Below are positions 39,551 to 48,281 of a stretch of 64,000 nucleotides of DNA, one piece after another. Each line of letters opens with the position of its first letter. The first letter of the stretch is position 1. This DNA comes from Brevibacterium jeotgali (lineage in GTDB: Bacteria; Actinomycetota; Actinomycetes; Actinomycetales; Brevibacteriaceae), in NCBI RefSeq assembly GCF_900169175.1, contig NZ_FXZM01000002.1, positions 124,001-188,000 on the forward strand, read 5' to 3'. The translations under genes were made by a program, and so were the position numbers. Under the pieces are notes generated by a model. That model saw nothing but the letters and a program-made list of their open reading frames with translations, did no database searches and was not told the DNA's origin.

Positions 39551-41458
39551 CTACGACGCGTCGTCGATCCCCCGGAGGTCGACGACCCAGACGTCTGCGA
39601 CGAGTTCCGCTCGTGCACCCGGCGTCTGCGCGAGCAGGCCCGCGAGTTCGTCCGCGGGCCAGTGCAGCAGAGGCGGATCGACGGGGATGAGGACGAAATC
39701 GGTGCCGCCCGCGCGGATGCCGCGGACGGCCTCGGCGGTCCGGCCCTCGTCGAAGTCCCGGACCGCGGTCTGCTCCTCGTCGCGCAGGAGCTGATCCAGC
39801 GGATCGAGCAGCGCCTGGTACGTCACCGCGTGGCTGTCGGTGCCGCCGATGAAGTAGCCGCCGGTCTCCCGATAGTGCATCCCCGTCACCGCCTGCCACA
39901 CCATGGACTGCGCGTAGTCCGCCTCTGCGACCGCCCGTGGGGTGGGCAGTGCCTTCACCACCGCTCCGGCGGGGATCGTGTCGGTGACCGCATCCGATGT
40001 GAAGAAGCGCGGCACGGTGATGTCGCGGGTGGGGACCGCGACGGGAGCGATCAGCACGCAGGTCAGGAGCACTGCGGCGAAGGGACCCAGACTCGCGGCA
40101 CCGCGGATGCGCTCACCAGCCGCGCGGCGCCTGTGCGCGTCCCGCAGCGCATGGTGCAGCAGCACTGCGGTCAGCGCACTCAGGCACAGCACCACGTGCA
40201 CCGCCAGGCGCATCGGGAGGATGTTCATGAGGACGGGTATGTGCTCGATGACGCGGAACGGGCCCGGGGTCGGCACCTCGGCTCCGAAGACCCGCAGCGG
40301 CGACCCCATCGACAGCAGCCACATGAGGACCACGGTGACCGCGAGCACGCGCACGAGGCCCCCATGACGCGCGCTGCGGCGGTGCCGGACGACGGCCCAG
40401 ACCGCGACGACGAGCCACGCGACGGACACGTATCCGCCGATCTCCGCCGGATCGATGTGCAGCACGCGGGGGATGTCCGGGACCAGGCCGTGGCCCGGAG
40501 CGAACAGGGGAGGAACGACGAGGTCGGCGAGGTCGTTGTTCCAGACGCCGTGGGGACGGATCGCGCCGTCCGGCCGGTTCGGTGCGTTCACCATCGTCAT
40601 GAGGAGAGGAGACGCCAGCAGGAGGGCGGTGACGACCGCCGCCCCGCTCGCGGCGAGGGTCGGCACGAGGCGGGGCAGGATCCTGCGACGGAGCACTGCG
40701 GCGATCGCGAGCACACCTGTGAGCGCTGCGAGGAAGGTCCCTGCGAGGAGCTCGCTGGACATGTAGAACTGCCAGCCGATCGCTCCGCCCAGCAGCACGC
40801 CCCAGGGCACGAGCGCGGCGACCCGTGCGCGGGCGGCTCCTCCGCCGGGACCGACCGCCGCCTGCCAGAGGAACGCCGCGACCAGCGGAGGGAGGACCGC
40901 GAAGCTCAGGTTGAGGTGTCCCCCGGCCTGTGCGATCAGGTACGGGGAGAAGCCGTAGAGCGCAGCGCCGATGAACGCGGGGAGGCGATCTGCGAAGCGT
41001 GTGAGGAACAGCGCCGCCGCGAGCGATGCGGCCACGGGTGAGGCGATGATCGCCACGTTGTAGGCGACGACGGGGCCCCACAGCCAGGTGATCGGGGCCA
41101 GCGGCACCGTGAGGCCGAGCGCGCCGGTGTTCCATGCGCCGTTGACCCCATCGGGCCAATTCATCTGGACGGTGTAGAGGAATCCGCTGGCGCCGGAGCC
41201 TGCGCCGAACAGGGACGCGACGGCGTCCGCACCGTTCGCGAACCACCACACGAAGAGCGACGTGTCATCGTTCTCCGCATATACGCGGCCCCCGGGCTCC
41301 GCGAGCAGGCCGCGGAACGTGAGGAGCGCGAGTGCGATGAGGACCGCGGCGAAGATCAGCCACGGCCGCAGGCGCTCACGCAGCAGCGGAGTCGTGCGGG
41401 CCTGAGACGGAGAGAACTCCCGGACCGTGGTCCGGGAGTTCTCCTGCGTTCTGCTCAA
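39551..41458 (-). CDS. Multi-spanning membrane protein, GT-C/YfhO-like (function unknown)
   Basis: A 635-residue protein with about ten to twelve membrane helices (from LIFAAVLIALALLTFRGLLA to AAVLLTCVLIAPVAV) and a soluble C-terminal domain of about 150 residues. An early loop with YAENDDTSLFVWWFANG, and NWPDGVNGAWN, resembles the acidic first loop of GT-C glycosyltransferases that use lipid-linked sugars. The reading start is a TTG at 41458 without a ribosome site, and it lies upstream of the rpsA terminator hairpin, so the true start is uncertain. It sits between rpsA and coaE, which are usually neighbours. Confidence 0.75.
   Translation of the reverse strand: MSRTQENSRTTVREFSPSQARTTPLLRERLRPWLIFAAVLIALALLTFRGLLAEPGGRVYAENDDTSLFVWWFANGADAVASLFGAGSGASGFLYTVQMNWPDGVNGAWNTGALGLTVPLAPITWLWGPVVAYNVAIIASPVAASLAAALFLTRFADRLPAFIGAALYGFSPYLIAQAGGHLNLSFAVLPPLVAAFLWQAAVGPGGGAARARVAALVPWGVLLGGAIGWQFYMSSELLAGTFLAALTGVLAIAAVLRRRILPRLVPTLAASGAAVVTALLLASPLLMTMVNAPNRPDGAIRPHGVWNNDLADLVVPPLFAPGHGLVPDIPRVLHIDPAEIGGYVSVAWLVVAVWAVVRHRRSARHGGLVRVLAVTVVLMWLLSMGSPLRVFGAEVPTPGPFRVIEHIPVLMNILPMRLAVHVVLCLSALTAVLLHHALRDAHRRRAAGERIRGAASLGPFAAVLLTCVLIAPVAVPTRDITVPRFFTSDAVTDTIPAGAVVKALPTPRAVAEADYAQSMVWQAVTGMHYRETGGYFIGGTDSHAVTYQALLDPLDQLLRDEEQTAVRDFDEGRTAEAVRGIRAGGTDFVLIPVDPPLLHWPADELAGLLAQTPGARAELVADVWVVDLRGIDDAS
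41412..41443 (-). terminator. Perfect hairpin downstream of rpsA
   Basis: Fifteen-base arms (41412-41426 and 41429-41443) around GT. It lies 42 bases after the rpsA stop on the same strand, the expected place for its terminator, but inside the first codons of the following membrane-protein frame. Confidence 0.75.
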
Positions 41459-41484
41459 AGTCGATGAGTCAGTCGTCCGGCAGC

Positions 41485-42966
41485 TCAGCTGCCGGCGAGC
41501 TTCTCACGCAGAGCAGCGAGCGCTTCGTCGCTGGCGAGGGTACCGGCATCGGTGACCGGTGCTTCGCTGGCGTAGTTCGCAGCCGGAGCGGACTCCGAGC
41601 TGACGGACGTCGAGGCAGCGGCGTCCGCGTCGGCCGAGATGGCCTTCGCGACCTGCTTCTTGTGCTCTTCCCAGTGCGCCTGAGCCGAAGCGTACTGCTG
41701 CTCCCACTCTTCGCGCTGGGTCTCGTAGCCCTCGAGCCATTCGTTGGTCTCCGGGTCGAAGCCCTCCGGGTACTTGTAGTTCCCGTCCTCGTCGTACTCC
41801 TGGAGCATGCCGTAGAGCGCGGGGTCGAGGAACTCCTCGGCCTCCGGGTCCACGCCCTCGTTCGCCTGCTTGAGCGAGAGCGAGATGCGGCGGCGGTCCA
41901 GGTCGATGTCGATGACCTTGACGTAGATCGTCTCGTCGACGCCCACGACCTGCTCGGGCAGGTCGATGTGGCGCACTGCGAGCTCGGAGATGTGCACGAG
42001 GCCCTCGATGCCGTCCTCGACGCGCACGAACGCGCCGAACGGAACCAGCTTCGTGACCTTGCCGGGCACGATCTGACCGATGACGTGGGTCCGTGCGAAG
42101 TGCTGCCACGGATCCTCCTGCGTCGCCTTGAGCGACAGCGAGACGCGCTCGCGGTCCATGTCGACGTCCAGGACCTCGACCGTGACCTCGTCGCCCACGG
42201 CGACGACCTCGGAGGGGTGCTCGATGTGCTTCCAGGACAGTTCGGACACGTGGACGAGGCCGTCCACGCCGCCGAGGTCCACGAAGGCACCGAAGTTGAC
42301 GATCGAGGAGACGACGCCCGGACGGACCTGGCCCTTCTGGAGGGTCTGCAGGAAGTCGTGGCGGACCGCGGACTGCGTCTGCTCGAGCCATGCGCGGCGC
42401 GACAGGACGACGTTGTTGCGGTTCTTGTCGAGCTCGATGATCTTCGCCTCGACCTCCTGGCCGATGTACGGAGCGAGGTCGCGCACACGGCGCATCTCGA
42501 CGAGGGACGCCGGCAGGAAGCCGCGCAGTCCGATGTCGACGATGAGACCGCCCTTGACGACCTCGATGACGGTGCCGGTGACGACTCCGTCCTCGTCCTT
42601 GATCCGCTCGATGTCGCCCCAGGCGCGCTCGTACTGCGCACGCTTCTTGGACAGCATCAGCCGCCCGTCCTTGTCTTCCTTGGTGAGGACGAGAGCTTCG
42701 AGCGCGTCGCCGACCTCGACGACCTCGGAGGGCTCGACGTCGTGCTTGATCGACAGCTCGCGGGAGAGGATGACGCCTTCGGTCTTGTATCCGATGTCGA
42801 CGAGCACCTCGTCGCGGTCGACCTTGACGACGGTGCCTTCAACGATGTCTCCGTCGTTGAAGTACTTGATGGTTTCGTCGATGGCGGCGAGGAAGTCTTC
42901 CGATGTGCCGATATCGTTGACGGCAACCTGCTTCTGCTGCGCCGAGCCAGGCGTGGTGGTGGTCAT
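41485..42966 (-). CDS. rpsA: 30S ribosomal protein S1
   Basis: A 493-residue protein with four S1 RNA-binding domains (about 35-105, 120-190, 205-275 and 290-360), each with a FVxL/FVR-type strand such as NFGAFVDLGGVDGLVHVSEL and PFGAFVRVEDGIEGLVHISEL. The C-terminus is acidic then Ala/Ser-rich, as in other actinobacteria, instead of the six domains of E. coli. It helps mRNA bind the 30S subunit. The ATG at 42966 is preceded by a weak GGAG about 13 bases away, as is common for rpsA. Confidence 0.96.
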   Translation of the reverse strand: MTTTTPGSAQQKQVAVNDIGTSEDFLAAIDETIKYFNDGDIVEGTVVKVDRDEVLVDIGYKTEGVILSRELSIKHDVEPSEVVEVGDALEALVLTKEDKDGRLMLSKKRAQYERAWGDIERIKDEDGVVTGTVIEVVKGGLIVDIGLRGFLPASLVEMRRVRDLAPYIGQEVEAKIIELDKNRNNVVLSRRAWLEQTQSAVRHDFLQTLQKGQVRPGVVSSIVNFGAFVDLGGVDGLVHVSELSWKHIEHPSEVVAVGDEVTVEVLDVDMDRERVSLSLKATQEDPWQHFARTHVIGQIVPGKVTKLVPFGAFVRVEDGIEGLVHISELAVRHIDLPEQVVGVDETIYVKVIDIDLDRRRISLSLKQANEGVDPEAEEFLDPALYGMLQEYDEDGNYKYPEGFDPETNEWLEGYETQREEWEQQYASAQAHWEEHKKQVAKAISADADAAASTSVSSESAPAANYASEAPVTDAGTLASDEALAALREKLAGS

Positions 42967-43240
42967 TAGGTAAGGGACTCCGTAGATGGAATGTGGCCCG
43001 CGATCCCGGGGGAACGGGGGCACGGTCTCGTGATGGGTGTTGTGTGTGCGCAGCACATCGTGCGCCACCCGCAGCACGGCTGCGGTGTGTGGTTTCTGTG
43101 CGCGAAGTGCATACAGTCCAATATGCTAGCACCACGAAGGGTGCGAGCGCACGTGCTCGGCCCCTTCGACCAGCATCGGAGACTGCACCGGATCGGCATC
43201 GACCGGGCACGATGCCCGACTCGACCAGCAGGGAGTGCAT
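42967..43240. promoter_or_regulatory. Divergent promoter region rpsA / methyltransferase
   Basis: The longest gene-free stretch of the window (274 bases). Its AT-richest part, about 43105-43130, contains TATGCT (43122-43127) reading right and TAGCAT reading left, overlapping -10-like boxes for both genes. The rpsA leader would then be about 150 bases long, enough for autoregulation by S1. No open frame or clear riboswitch pattern was seen. Confidence 0.4.
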
Positions 43241-44077
43241 GTGAGCGAGGGAGAGTATTCGCCGGAGATCATCAGCGGCGGCTATCTGTCGATCGGCGAA
43301 GAGGAGTCCGTCCGCGCGAACCGATCGTATTGGGACGGATCCGCAGAGGAGTACCTGGCGGAGCACGGCAGCTTCCTGGGCGCCTCGGAGTTCGTCTGGT
43401 GTCCGGAGGGCGTGCGCGAGGACGACGTGCGACTGCTCGGCGACGTCGTCAAGCAGCAGGTCCTCGAGATCGGCTGCGGTGCGGGGCAGTGCTCGCGCTG
43501 GCTCGCGGAGCACGGCGCGCTGGCGACCGGCGTGGACCTGTCGTCCGGAATGCTCGAGCAGGCCTCCCGCCTCCAGCGGGAGCAGCCCCTGGCGGACGGC
43601 GCGGTGCCGCCCACCTTCCTCCAGGCCGACGCCCGATCGCTGCCCTTCCCCTCCGGCAGCTTCGACATCGCGTTCTCGTCCTACGGGGCGCTGCCCTTCG
43701 TCAAGGATGCCGAGTCCGTGCTCGCAGAGGCCGCTCGCGTGCTCCGTCCCGGCGGTCTCTGGACGTTCTCCGTCACCCACCCGCTCCGGTGGATGTTCCC
43801 CGACGTGCCGGGCGAGGCCGGTCTGACCGTCGAGTACTCCTACTTCGACCGGACTCCCTACGTCGAGGTCGACGGCAGCGGTCAGCCGGTCTACGCGGAG
43901 CACCACCGGACGATGGGCGACTGGGTGCGCCTGCTCATCGATGCGGGCTTCGAGCTCACGGGGCTCACGGAGCCGGAGTGGCCGGACGACAACGAGCTGT
44001 CGTGGGGCGGCTGGTCGCCCCTGCGCGGACGCCTCATGCCCGGCACCACGATCTTCTCGACCCGCCTGCGCGGCTGA
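43241..44077 (+). CDS. SAM-dependent methyltransferase (class I)
   Basis: A 278-residue protein with a Rossmann methyltransferase core: motif I VLEIGCGAGQCSRWL, the acidic VDLSSGML, LQADARSLPF, and AARVLRPGGLWTFSVTHPL. Residues 20-45 have SYWDGSAEEYLAEHG, common in a group of actinobacterial methyltransferases found beside polA. Substrate unknown. The start was set at the GTG 43241, with CAGGGAG 6 bases ahead; a GTG two codons earlier (43235) is possible. Convergent with polA. Confidence 0.88.
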   Translation: MSEGEYSPEIISGGYLSIGEEESVRANRSYWDGSAEEYLAEHGSFLGASEFVWCPEGVREDDVRLLGDVVKQQVLEIGCGAGQCSRWLAEHGALATGVDLSSGMLEQASRLQREQPLADGAVPPTFLQADARSLPFPSGSFDIAFSSYGALPFVKDAESVLAEAARVLRPGGLWTFSVTHPLRWMFPDVPGEAGLTVEYSYFDRTPYVEVDGSGQPVYAEHHRTMGDWVRLLIDAGFELTGLTEPEWPDDNELSWGGWSPLRGRLMPGTTIFSTRLRG

Positions 44078-44102
44078 GGTCCGCGGCGCGGGCGCGCCTC
44101 AG
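44074..44102. terminator. Small hairpin spanning the stops of the methyltransferase gene and polA
   Basis: Six-base arms CTGAGG (44074-44079) and CCTCAG (44097-44102) contain both TGA stops of convergent genes; the 17-base loop is GC-rich. Weak but matches the style of the other junctions. Confidence 0.4.
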
Positions 44103-46750
44103 TGCGCCGCGTCCTGCCAGCTGGAGCCGATGCCCACGTTCACCTCCAGGGGGACGCTCAGGGAGGCTGCTCCTGCCATCTCGCGGAGCACGATGTCCGT
44201 GACCGCCTCGTGCTCCCCCGGCGCCAGTTCGACGATGATCTCGTCGTGGACCTGCAGGAGTGCGCGGCTCGTGAGGTCCGCCTTCCGGATCGCGCCGTCC
44301 ACCCGGATCATGGCCTTCTTCATGATGTCAGCGGCGCTGCCCTGGATGGGCGCGTTGAGCGCGGCGCGCTCCGCCATCTCACGCATCTGCCGACGGTCCG
44401 ACTGCAGTGCCGGCAGGTACCGGCGGCGACCGTCCATGGTCTCCGTGTAGCCGCGCGAGCGCGCTTCCTCCACGACGGTCGACAGGTAGTCGCGCACGGC
44501 GCCGAACCGTGCGAAGTACCCGTCCATCAGTCCCCGCGCCTCGTCGACGCCGATCGCGAGCTGCTGCGCCAGCCCGTAGGCGGACAGACCGTAGACCAGC
44601 CCGTAGGACATCGCCTTGACCTTCGCGCGCATCTCAGGCGTGACATCCGCGGTCTCCACGCCGAACACCTGCGCACCGACGAATGCATGGAGGTCCTCCC
44701 CCGCGAGGAAGGCGCTGATGAGCGAGGAGTCGCCGGACAGGTGCGCCATGATGCGCATCTCGATCTGCGAGTAGTCGGCCGTCAGGAGCGCGTCGGCCCC
44801 CGCTCCCGGCACGAACACCTCGCGGATCCGCCGGCCCGCCTCCGTCCGGACCGGGATGTTCTGCAGGTTCGGGTCCTTCGAAGACAGCCTTCCCGTCGCG
44901 GCGACCGTCTGCAGGTAGGTCGTGTGGATGCGACCGTCATCCGCGAGGGTCTTCTCGAGCCCCACGACCGTCTGGCTGAGCCTGGTCCGGTCACGGTGCG
45001 CCAGGAGGTGATGGAGGAACGGGTGCTCCGTCCGCGCGAACAGGTCCGCGAGCGCTGCGGCGTCCGTCGTGTAGCCGGTCTTCGTCTTCTTGGTCTTGGG
45101 CATGTCCAGCTCGTCGAACAGGACCTCCTGCAGCTGCTTGGGAGATCCCAGGTTCACCTCGTGCCCGATCGCGGCGTACGCAGCCTGCGCACTGGCGTCG
45201 GCCTGCTCTCGGAACTCGTCGCCGAGCGCGTCGAGCCGGCCGCGATCGACTGCGATCCCCCGCGTCTCCATGCGCGCGAGGATGTCGAGGACCGGCACTT
45301 CGATCTGCTCCATGATCGCCGACGCCCCGTGGGCGTCGAGCTGGTCCGCGAGCGCGGGACGCAGCTGCGCGATCGCCCACGCCCGTGCGGCGAGCTCCGC
45401 GCCCGGCTCGTCGTCCGGTGCGGTGGGCAGTGCTCCCCCGAGGTGCGTCGAGGCGAGGTCGCCGAGGTCGTGGCTGCGCTTGTCGGGTTCGATGAGGTAC
45501 CCGGCCAGCTGGGTGTCCCACGCCACGTCCGCACCCGTGAACCCGGCATCCCAGAGTGCCTTGAGCTGGGGCTTCGCGTCGTGCGCCACAAGCCGCGGAT
45601 GGTCGGTGAGGAACGCTGACAGCGCGTCGGTCGCCGGCGCATCGAGGTCGGTGAGGTCGATGAGCGACACCCGGTCGCCCGCGGCCAGCGCCAGATGGTC
45701 GACAGTCCCCTGGCCCAGCACGTACGCGGCGTCCGTCGCGACGGCGACCCAGTCCGTCGCACGCACGGCGTCCAGCTCGTGCCGCAGGGAGCCGGAGTCG
45801 ACCCGGACGGGCTCCGGGACCTCGGCTGCGGCGACGTCGGTGCCCTCACCGGCACCGAGCACCGCCTCGACCCGGCGACCCAGCACCGCGAACTCGAGCT
45901 GGTCGAACAGCGTGCCCAGCGCCTCGCGGTCCGGCTCGCGACGGACGGCGTCGGCGATGCCCAGCGGCAGCTCCACGTCATCGAGCAGCCGGTTCAGCCG
46001 GTAGTTGCGGGCGACGTCGTCGACATGGGCGCGCAGGTTCTCCCCCGCCTTGCCCTTGATGTCATCGGCGTTCTCAAGGATCCCGTCGAGGTCCCCGTAG
46101 GTCGTGAGCCACTTCGCCGCGGTCTTGGGGCCGACCCCGGGCACGCCCGGCAGGTTGTCCGCCTTCTCGCCCACGAGCGCGGCGTGACCGCGGTACTGGG
46201 CGGGAGTGACTCCGCACTTCTCCTCCACGGCCTCGGGGGTCATGCGCACGAGGTCGGTCATGCCCTTGCGCGGGTAGAGGACCGTGACCCCCGGGCGCAC
46301 GAGCTGGAACGCATCCTTGTCACCGGAGGCGATCCGCGCCTCGACGCCCGCCTCCTCCGCAAGACGGGCGAGCGTCGCGAGCACGTCATCGGCCTCGACG
46401 GCCTCGAGCCCGACCACGGGGATGCGCAGCGCTGCGAGCACGTCCTCGATGAGCTCCACCTGCCCGTGGAAGTCCGGCGGGGTCTTCGCTCTGCCCGCCT
46501 TGTAGCCGGGGTGCTGATCAAGGCGGAACTGGGGTCGCCCGCGGTCGAACGCGACGACGATGTGAGTCGGAGCCTCTGCATCGAGAGCCGTCAGCAGCAT
46601 GGAGACGAACCCGAACACCGCGTTCGTCGTCTGCCCCGTCGCCGTCGAGAACTTCTCCGGCGGCAGGGCGTGATACGCCCGGTAGGCCATCGAATGCCCG
46701 TCGATGAGGAGGATCGATGGATCGGTCTGGGGGCTGGTCGGTGTGCTCAC
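44099..46750 (-). CDS. polA: DNA polymerase I
   Basis: An 883-residue enzyme. The 5' nuclease domain (about 1-290) has LLIDGHSMAYRAYHAL, AFDRGRPQFR, EADDVLATLA and IASGDKDAFQLV. The middle 3'-5' exonuclease domain lacks the DxE motif (it reads VAVATDAAYVL), so proofreading is lost, as in other actinobacteria. The polymerase domain has motif A DYSQIEMRIMAHLSGD, motif B KAMSYGLVYG and motif C QVHDEIIVE. The Tyr in motif B stands where E. coli has Phe762. The start is GTG; TACCCT 6 bases ahead could give a near-leaderless message. Confidence 0.97.
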   Translation of the reverse strand: MSTPTSPQTDPSILLIDGHSMAYRAYHALPPEKFSTATGQTTNAVFGFVSMLLTALDAEAPTHIVVAFDRGRPQFRLDQHPGYKAGRAKTPPDFHGQVELIEDVLAALRIPVVGLEAVEADDVLATLARLAEEAGVEARIASGDKDAFQLVRPGVTVLYPRKGMTDLVRMTPEAVEEKCGVTPAQYRGHAALVGEKADNLPGVPGVGPKTAAKWLTTYGDLDGILENADDIKGKAGENLRAHVDDVARNYRLNRLLDDVELPLGIADAVRREPDREALGTLFDQLEFAVLGRRVEAVLGAGEGTDVAAAEVPEPVRVDSGSLRHELDAVRATDWVAVATDAAYVLGQGTVDHLALAAGDRVSLIDLTDLDAPATDALSAFLTDHPRLVAHDAKPQLKALWDAGFTGADVAWDTQLAGYLIEPDKRSHDLGDLASTHLGGALPTAPDDEPGAELAARAWAIAQLRPALADQLDAHGASAIMEQIEVPVLDILARMETRGIAVDRGRLDALGDEFREQADASAQAAYAAIGHEVNLGSPKQLQEVLFDELDMPKTKKTKTGYTTDAAALADLFARTEHPFLHHLLAHRDRTRLSQTVVGLEKTLADDGRIHTTYLQTVAATGRLSSKDPNLQNIPVRTEAGRRIREVFVPGAGADALLTADYSQIEMRIMAHLSGDSSLISAFLAGEDLHAFVGAQVFGVETADVTPEMRAKVKAMSYGLVYGLSAYGLAQQLAIGVDEARGLMDGYFARFGAVRDYLSTVVEEARSRGYTETMDGRRRYLPALQSDRRQMREMAERAALNAPIQGSAADIMKKAMIRVDGAIRKADLTSRALLQVHDEIIVELAPGEHEAVTDIVLREMAGAASLSVPLEVNVGIGSSWQDAAH

Positions 46751-46778
46751 GATCCCAGGGTACCGGGCACCGGATCGC

Positions 46779-46784
46779 TAGAGT
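46779..46784 (+). promoter_or_regulatory. Candidate -10 element of the thioesterase gene
   Basis: TAGAGT 58 bases before the thioesterase ATG in the polA/thioesterase divergent gap. No clear -35. Confidence 0.35.
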
Positions 46785-46842
46785 GGGACCGGACGTGCGA
46801 GCGTCCGAGAACACCCACCAGACATGCCCACCAGGAGACACG

Positions 46843-47292
46843 ATGAGTCAGAGCCCCACCTTCCCCGCCCTGTCACCGGATATGGAGGAAGCGGAGTACG
46901 CGCGCCTCGTCGACGCGTGGGAGATCCCGTCCGACACCCTCGTGGCACGGATGGGGATCGAGGTCGCACGGCTCGGCTGGGACTGGATCGAGGGAACCTG
47001 CCCCGTCGCGGGCAATCTCCAGCCGGCGGGCCTCTTCCACGGCGGCGGGTACGTGGTCATCGCGGAGACGCTCGCGTCGATGCACGCGGCAGTGCGGTCA
47101 GGCGCCCCGGTGGTCGGCGTCGACCTCAATGCGACCCATCTCAGATCGATCACGTCCGGGACCGTCTACGCCCGGGCCCAGGTGCTGCACGGCGGCCGGC
47201 GCCTGTTCAACCACGAGGTGAGGATGACTGATGCGGACGACCGACTCCTGTCGATCGTCCGCATCTCCAATATGGTTCTGGGTTCGTCCTGA
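46843..47292 (+). CDS. Hotdog-fold thioesterase (PaaI-like)
   Basis: A 149-residue protein with the PaaI/YbgC hotdog fold: GNLQPAGLFHGGGYVVIAETLASMHA has the conserved HGG and the following acidic Glu, and GVDLNATHLRSITSG the next strand. Such enzymes hydrolyse acyl-CoA thioesters (phenylacetyl-CoA or small aromatic or menaquinone-type substrates); the exact substrate is not evident. AGGAGA lies just before the ATG at 46843. A thioesterase between polA and pdtaR is a conserved actinobacterial arrangement. Confidence 0.88.
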   Translation: MSQSPTFPALSPDMEEAEYARLVDAWEIPSDTLVARMGIEVARLGWDWIEGTCPVAGNLQPAGLFHGGGYVVIAETLASMHAAVRSGAPVVGVDLNATHLRSITSGTVYARAQVLHGGRRLFNHEVRMTDADDRLLSIVRISNMVLGSS

Positions 47293-47316
47293 GGGACCTG
47301 TGTCCGTCCTGAGGAC

Positions 47317-47339
47317 CGGGCGGCGCGCTGCGCCGCCCG
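47317..47339. terminator. Hairpin between thioesterase gene and pdtaR
   Basis: Ten-base arms CGGGCGGCGC (47317-47326) and GCGCCGCCCG (47330-47339) with loop GCT, between convergent stops at 47292 and 47343. Confidence 0.7.
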
Positions 47340-47342
47340 TGC

Positions 47343-47972
47343 TCACTTCTTCGCCGAGCCGATCTGGTTGAGCACCGTCTCCGCGACTTCGCGCATGGTG
47401 AGCCGGCGGTCCATCGACGTCTTCTGGATCCAGCGGAACGCCTCCGGCTCCGTGAGCCCCATCGACGAGATGAGGAGGCCCTTCGCACGCTCGACGAGCT
47501 TGCGGGTCTCGAACCGATCCGTGAGATCGGAGATCTCCGATTCGAGGGCCGTGATCTCCGCGTGGCGGGACAGCGCGATCTCGAGTGCCGGCAGCAGGTC
47601 GTTCGCGCTGAAGGGCTTCACGACGTACGCCATCGCACCGGCGTCGCGCGCGCGCTCGACGAGCTCCTTCTGCGAGAAGGCGGTCAGGAGGACGACGGGC
47701 GCGATCCGCGCCTTCGCGATCCGCTCTGCGGCGGAGATGCCGTCGAGCACGGGCATCTTGATGTCCATCACCACGAGGTCGGGACGCAGCTCCTCCGCGA
47801 GGCGGATCGCTGATTCGCCGTCCGCGGCCTCACCGACCACGTCGTAGCCGACTTCGCGGAGCATCTCCACGATGTCGAGCCGGATGACGGCCTCGTCCTC
47901 CGCCACGACGACGCGCCGGACGGGTCCCTGTTCGGTGCTGGGGGTCTCTTCGTTATCGGTCACGCGCCCCAT
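47343..47972 (-). CDS. pdtaR: PdtaR, ANTAR-domain response regulator
   Basis: A 209-residue two-domain protein. The receiver domain has the acidic pair E25-D26, phospho-acceptor D70 in LVVMDIKMP, TAFSQ and the K of VVKPF; the C-terminal ANTAR domain (about 150-205, KLVERAKGLLISSMGLTEPEAFRWIQKTS) binds RNA hairpins and prevents termination. It is the ortholog type of mycobacterial PdtaR, paired with the histidine kinase PdtaS, which is not in this window. Start ATG at 47972 or GTG at 47963 are both possible. Confidence 0.93.
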   Translation of the reverse strand: MGRVTDNEETPSTEQGPVRRVVVAEDEAVIRLDIVEMLREVGYDVVGEAADGESAIRLAEELRPDLVVMDIKMPVLDGISAAERIAKARIAPVVLLTAFSQKELVERARDAGAMAYVVKPFSANDLLPALEIALSRHAEITALESEISDLTDRFETRKLVERAKGLLISSMGLTEPEAFRWIQKTSMDRRLTMREVAETVLNQIGSAKK

Positions 47973-48051
47973 CGTACCGCCGGTCGCCCGCGGGAGCACG
48001 ATCGGTGGCTCCGGATGGCGTCCTCGACGCGCGGGGCGCGTGTCCGTCGTC

Positions 48052-48057
48052 TACACT
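48052..48057 (+). promoter_or_regulatory. Candidate -10 element of tRNA-Leu
   Basis: TACACT ends 8 bases before the first base of the tRNA, good spacing for a start just ahead of the mature 5' end. No convincing -35. Confidence 0.45.
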
Positions 48058-48065
48058 TCCCTTGG

Positions 48066-48150
48066 GCCGGATTGGCGGAATCGGTAGACGCAGCGCACTC
48101 AAAATGCGCCGCCTTCGGGTGTGAGGGTTCGAGTCCCTCATCCGGCACCA
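48066..48150 (+). tRNA. tRNA-Leu, anticodon CAA
   Basis: An 85-base class II tRNA with encoded CCA. The acceptor stem pairs GCCGGAT (48066-48072) with ATCCGGC (48140-48146); the anticodon loop CTCAAAA (48098-48104) gives CAA (48100-48102), reading UUG; there is a long variable arm (CCGCCTTCGGGTGT region) and the T-loop GTTCGAGTC. Lies alone between pdtaR and pyk. Confidence 0.97.
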
Positions 48151-48158
48151 CTGACTCC

Positions 48159-48188
48159 GTGTGCGGTGTCTCAGTGTGCGGTGTCTCA
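48159..48188 (+). repeat. Tandem 15-bp duplication downstream of tRNA-Leu
   Basis: GTGTGCGGTGTCTCA occurs twice in direct succession (48159-48173 and 48174-48188), starting 9 bases after the CCA end. Likely slippage or duplication in the tRNA trailer. Confidence 0.7.
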
Positions 48189-48192
48189 CACA

Positions 48193-48239
48193 GCGAGGCG
48201 GTCGGTCCACATCCCGCAGATGTGGACCGACCGCCTCGC
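48193..48239. terminator. Long hairpin between tRNA-Leu and pyk
   Basis: Twenty-base perfect arms (48193-48212 and 48220-48239) with a 7-base loop CCCGCAG. Convergent placement suggests it terminates both the tRNA and pyk transcripts. Confidence 0.85.
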
Positions 48240-48281
48240 CGTCGTCGTGGTGCGCTCCCCGGTGGGACGGGCCCGCGCTGC

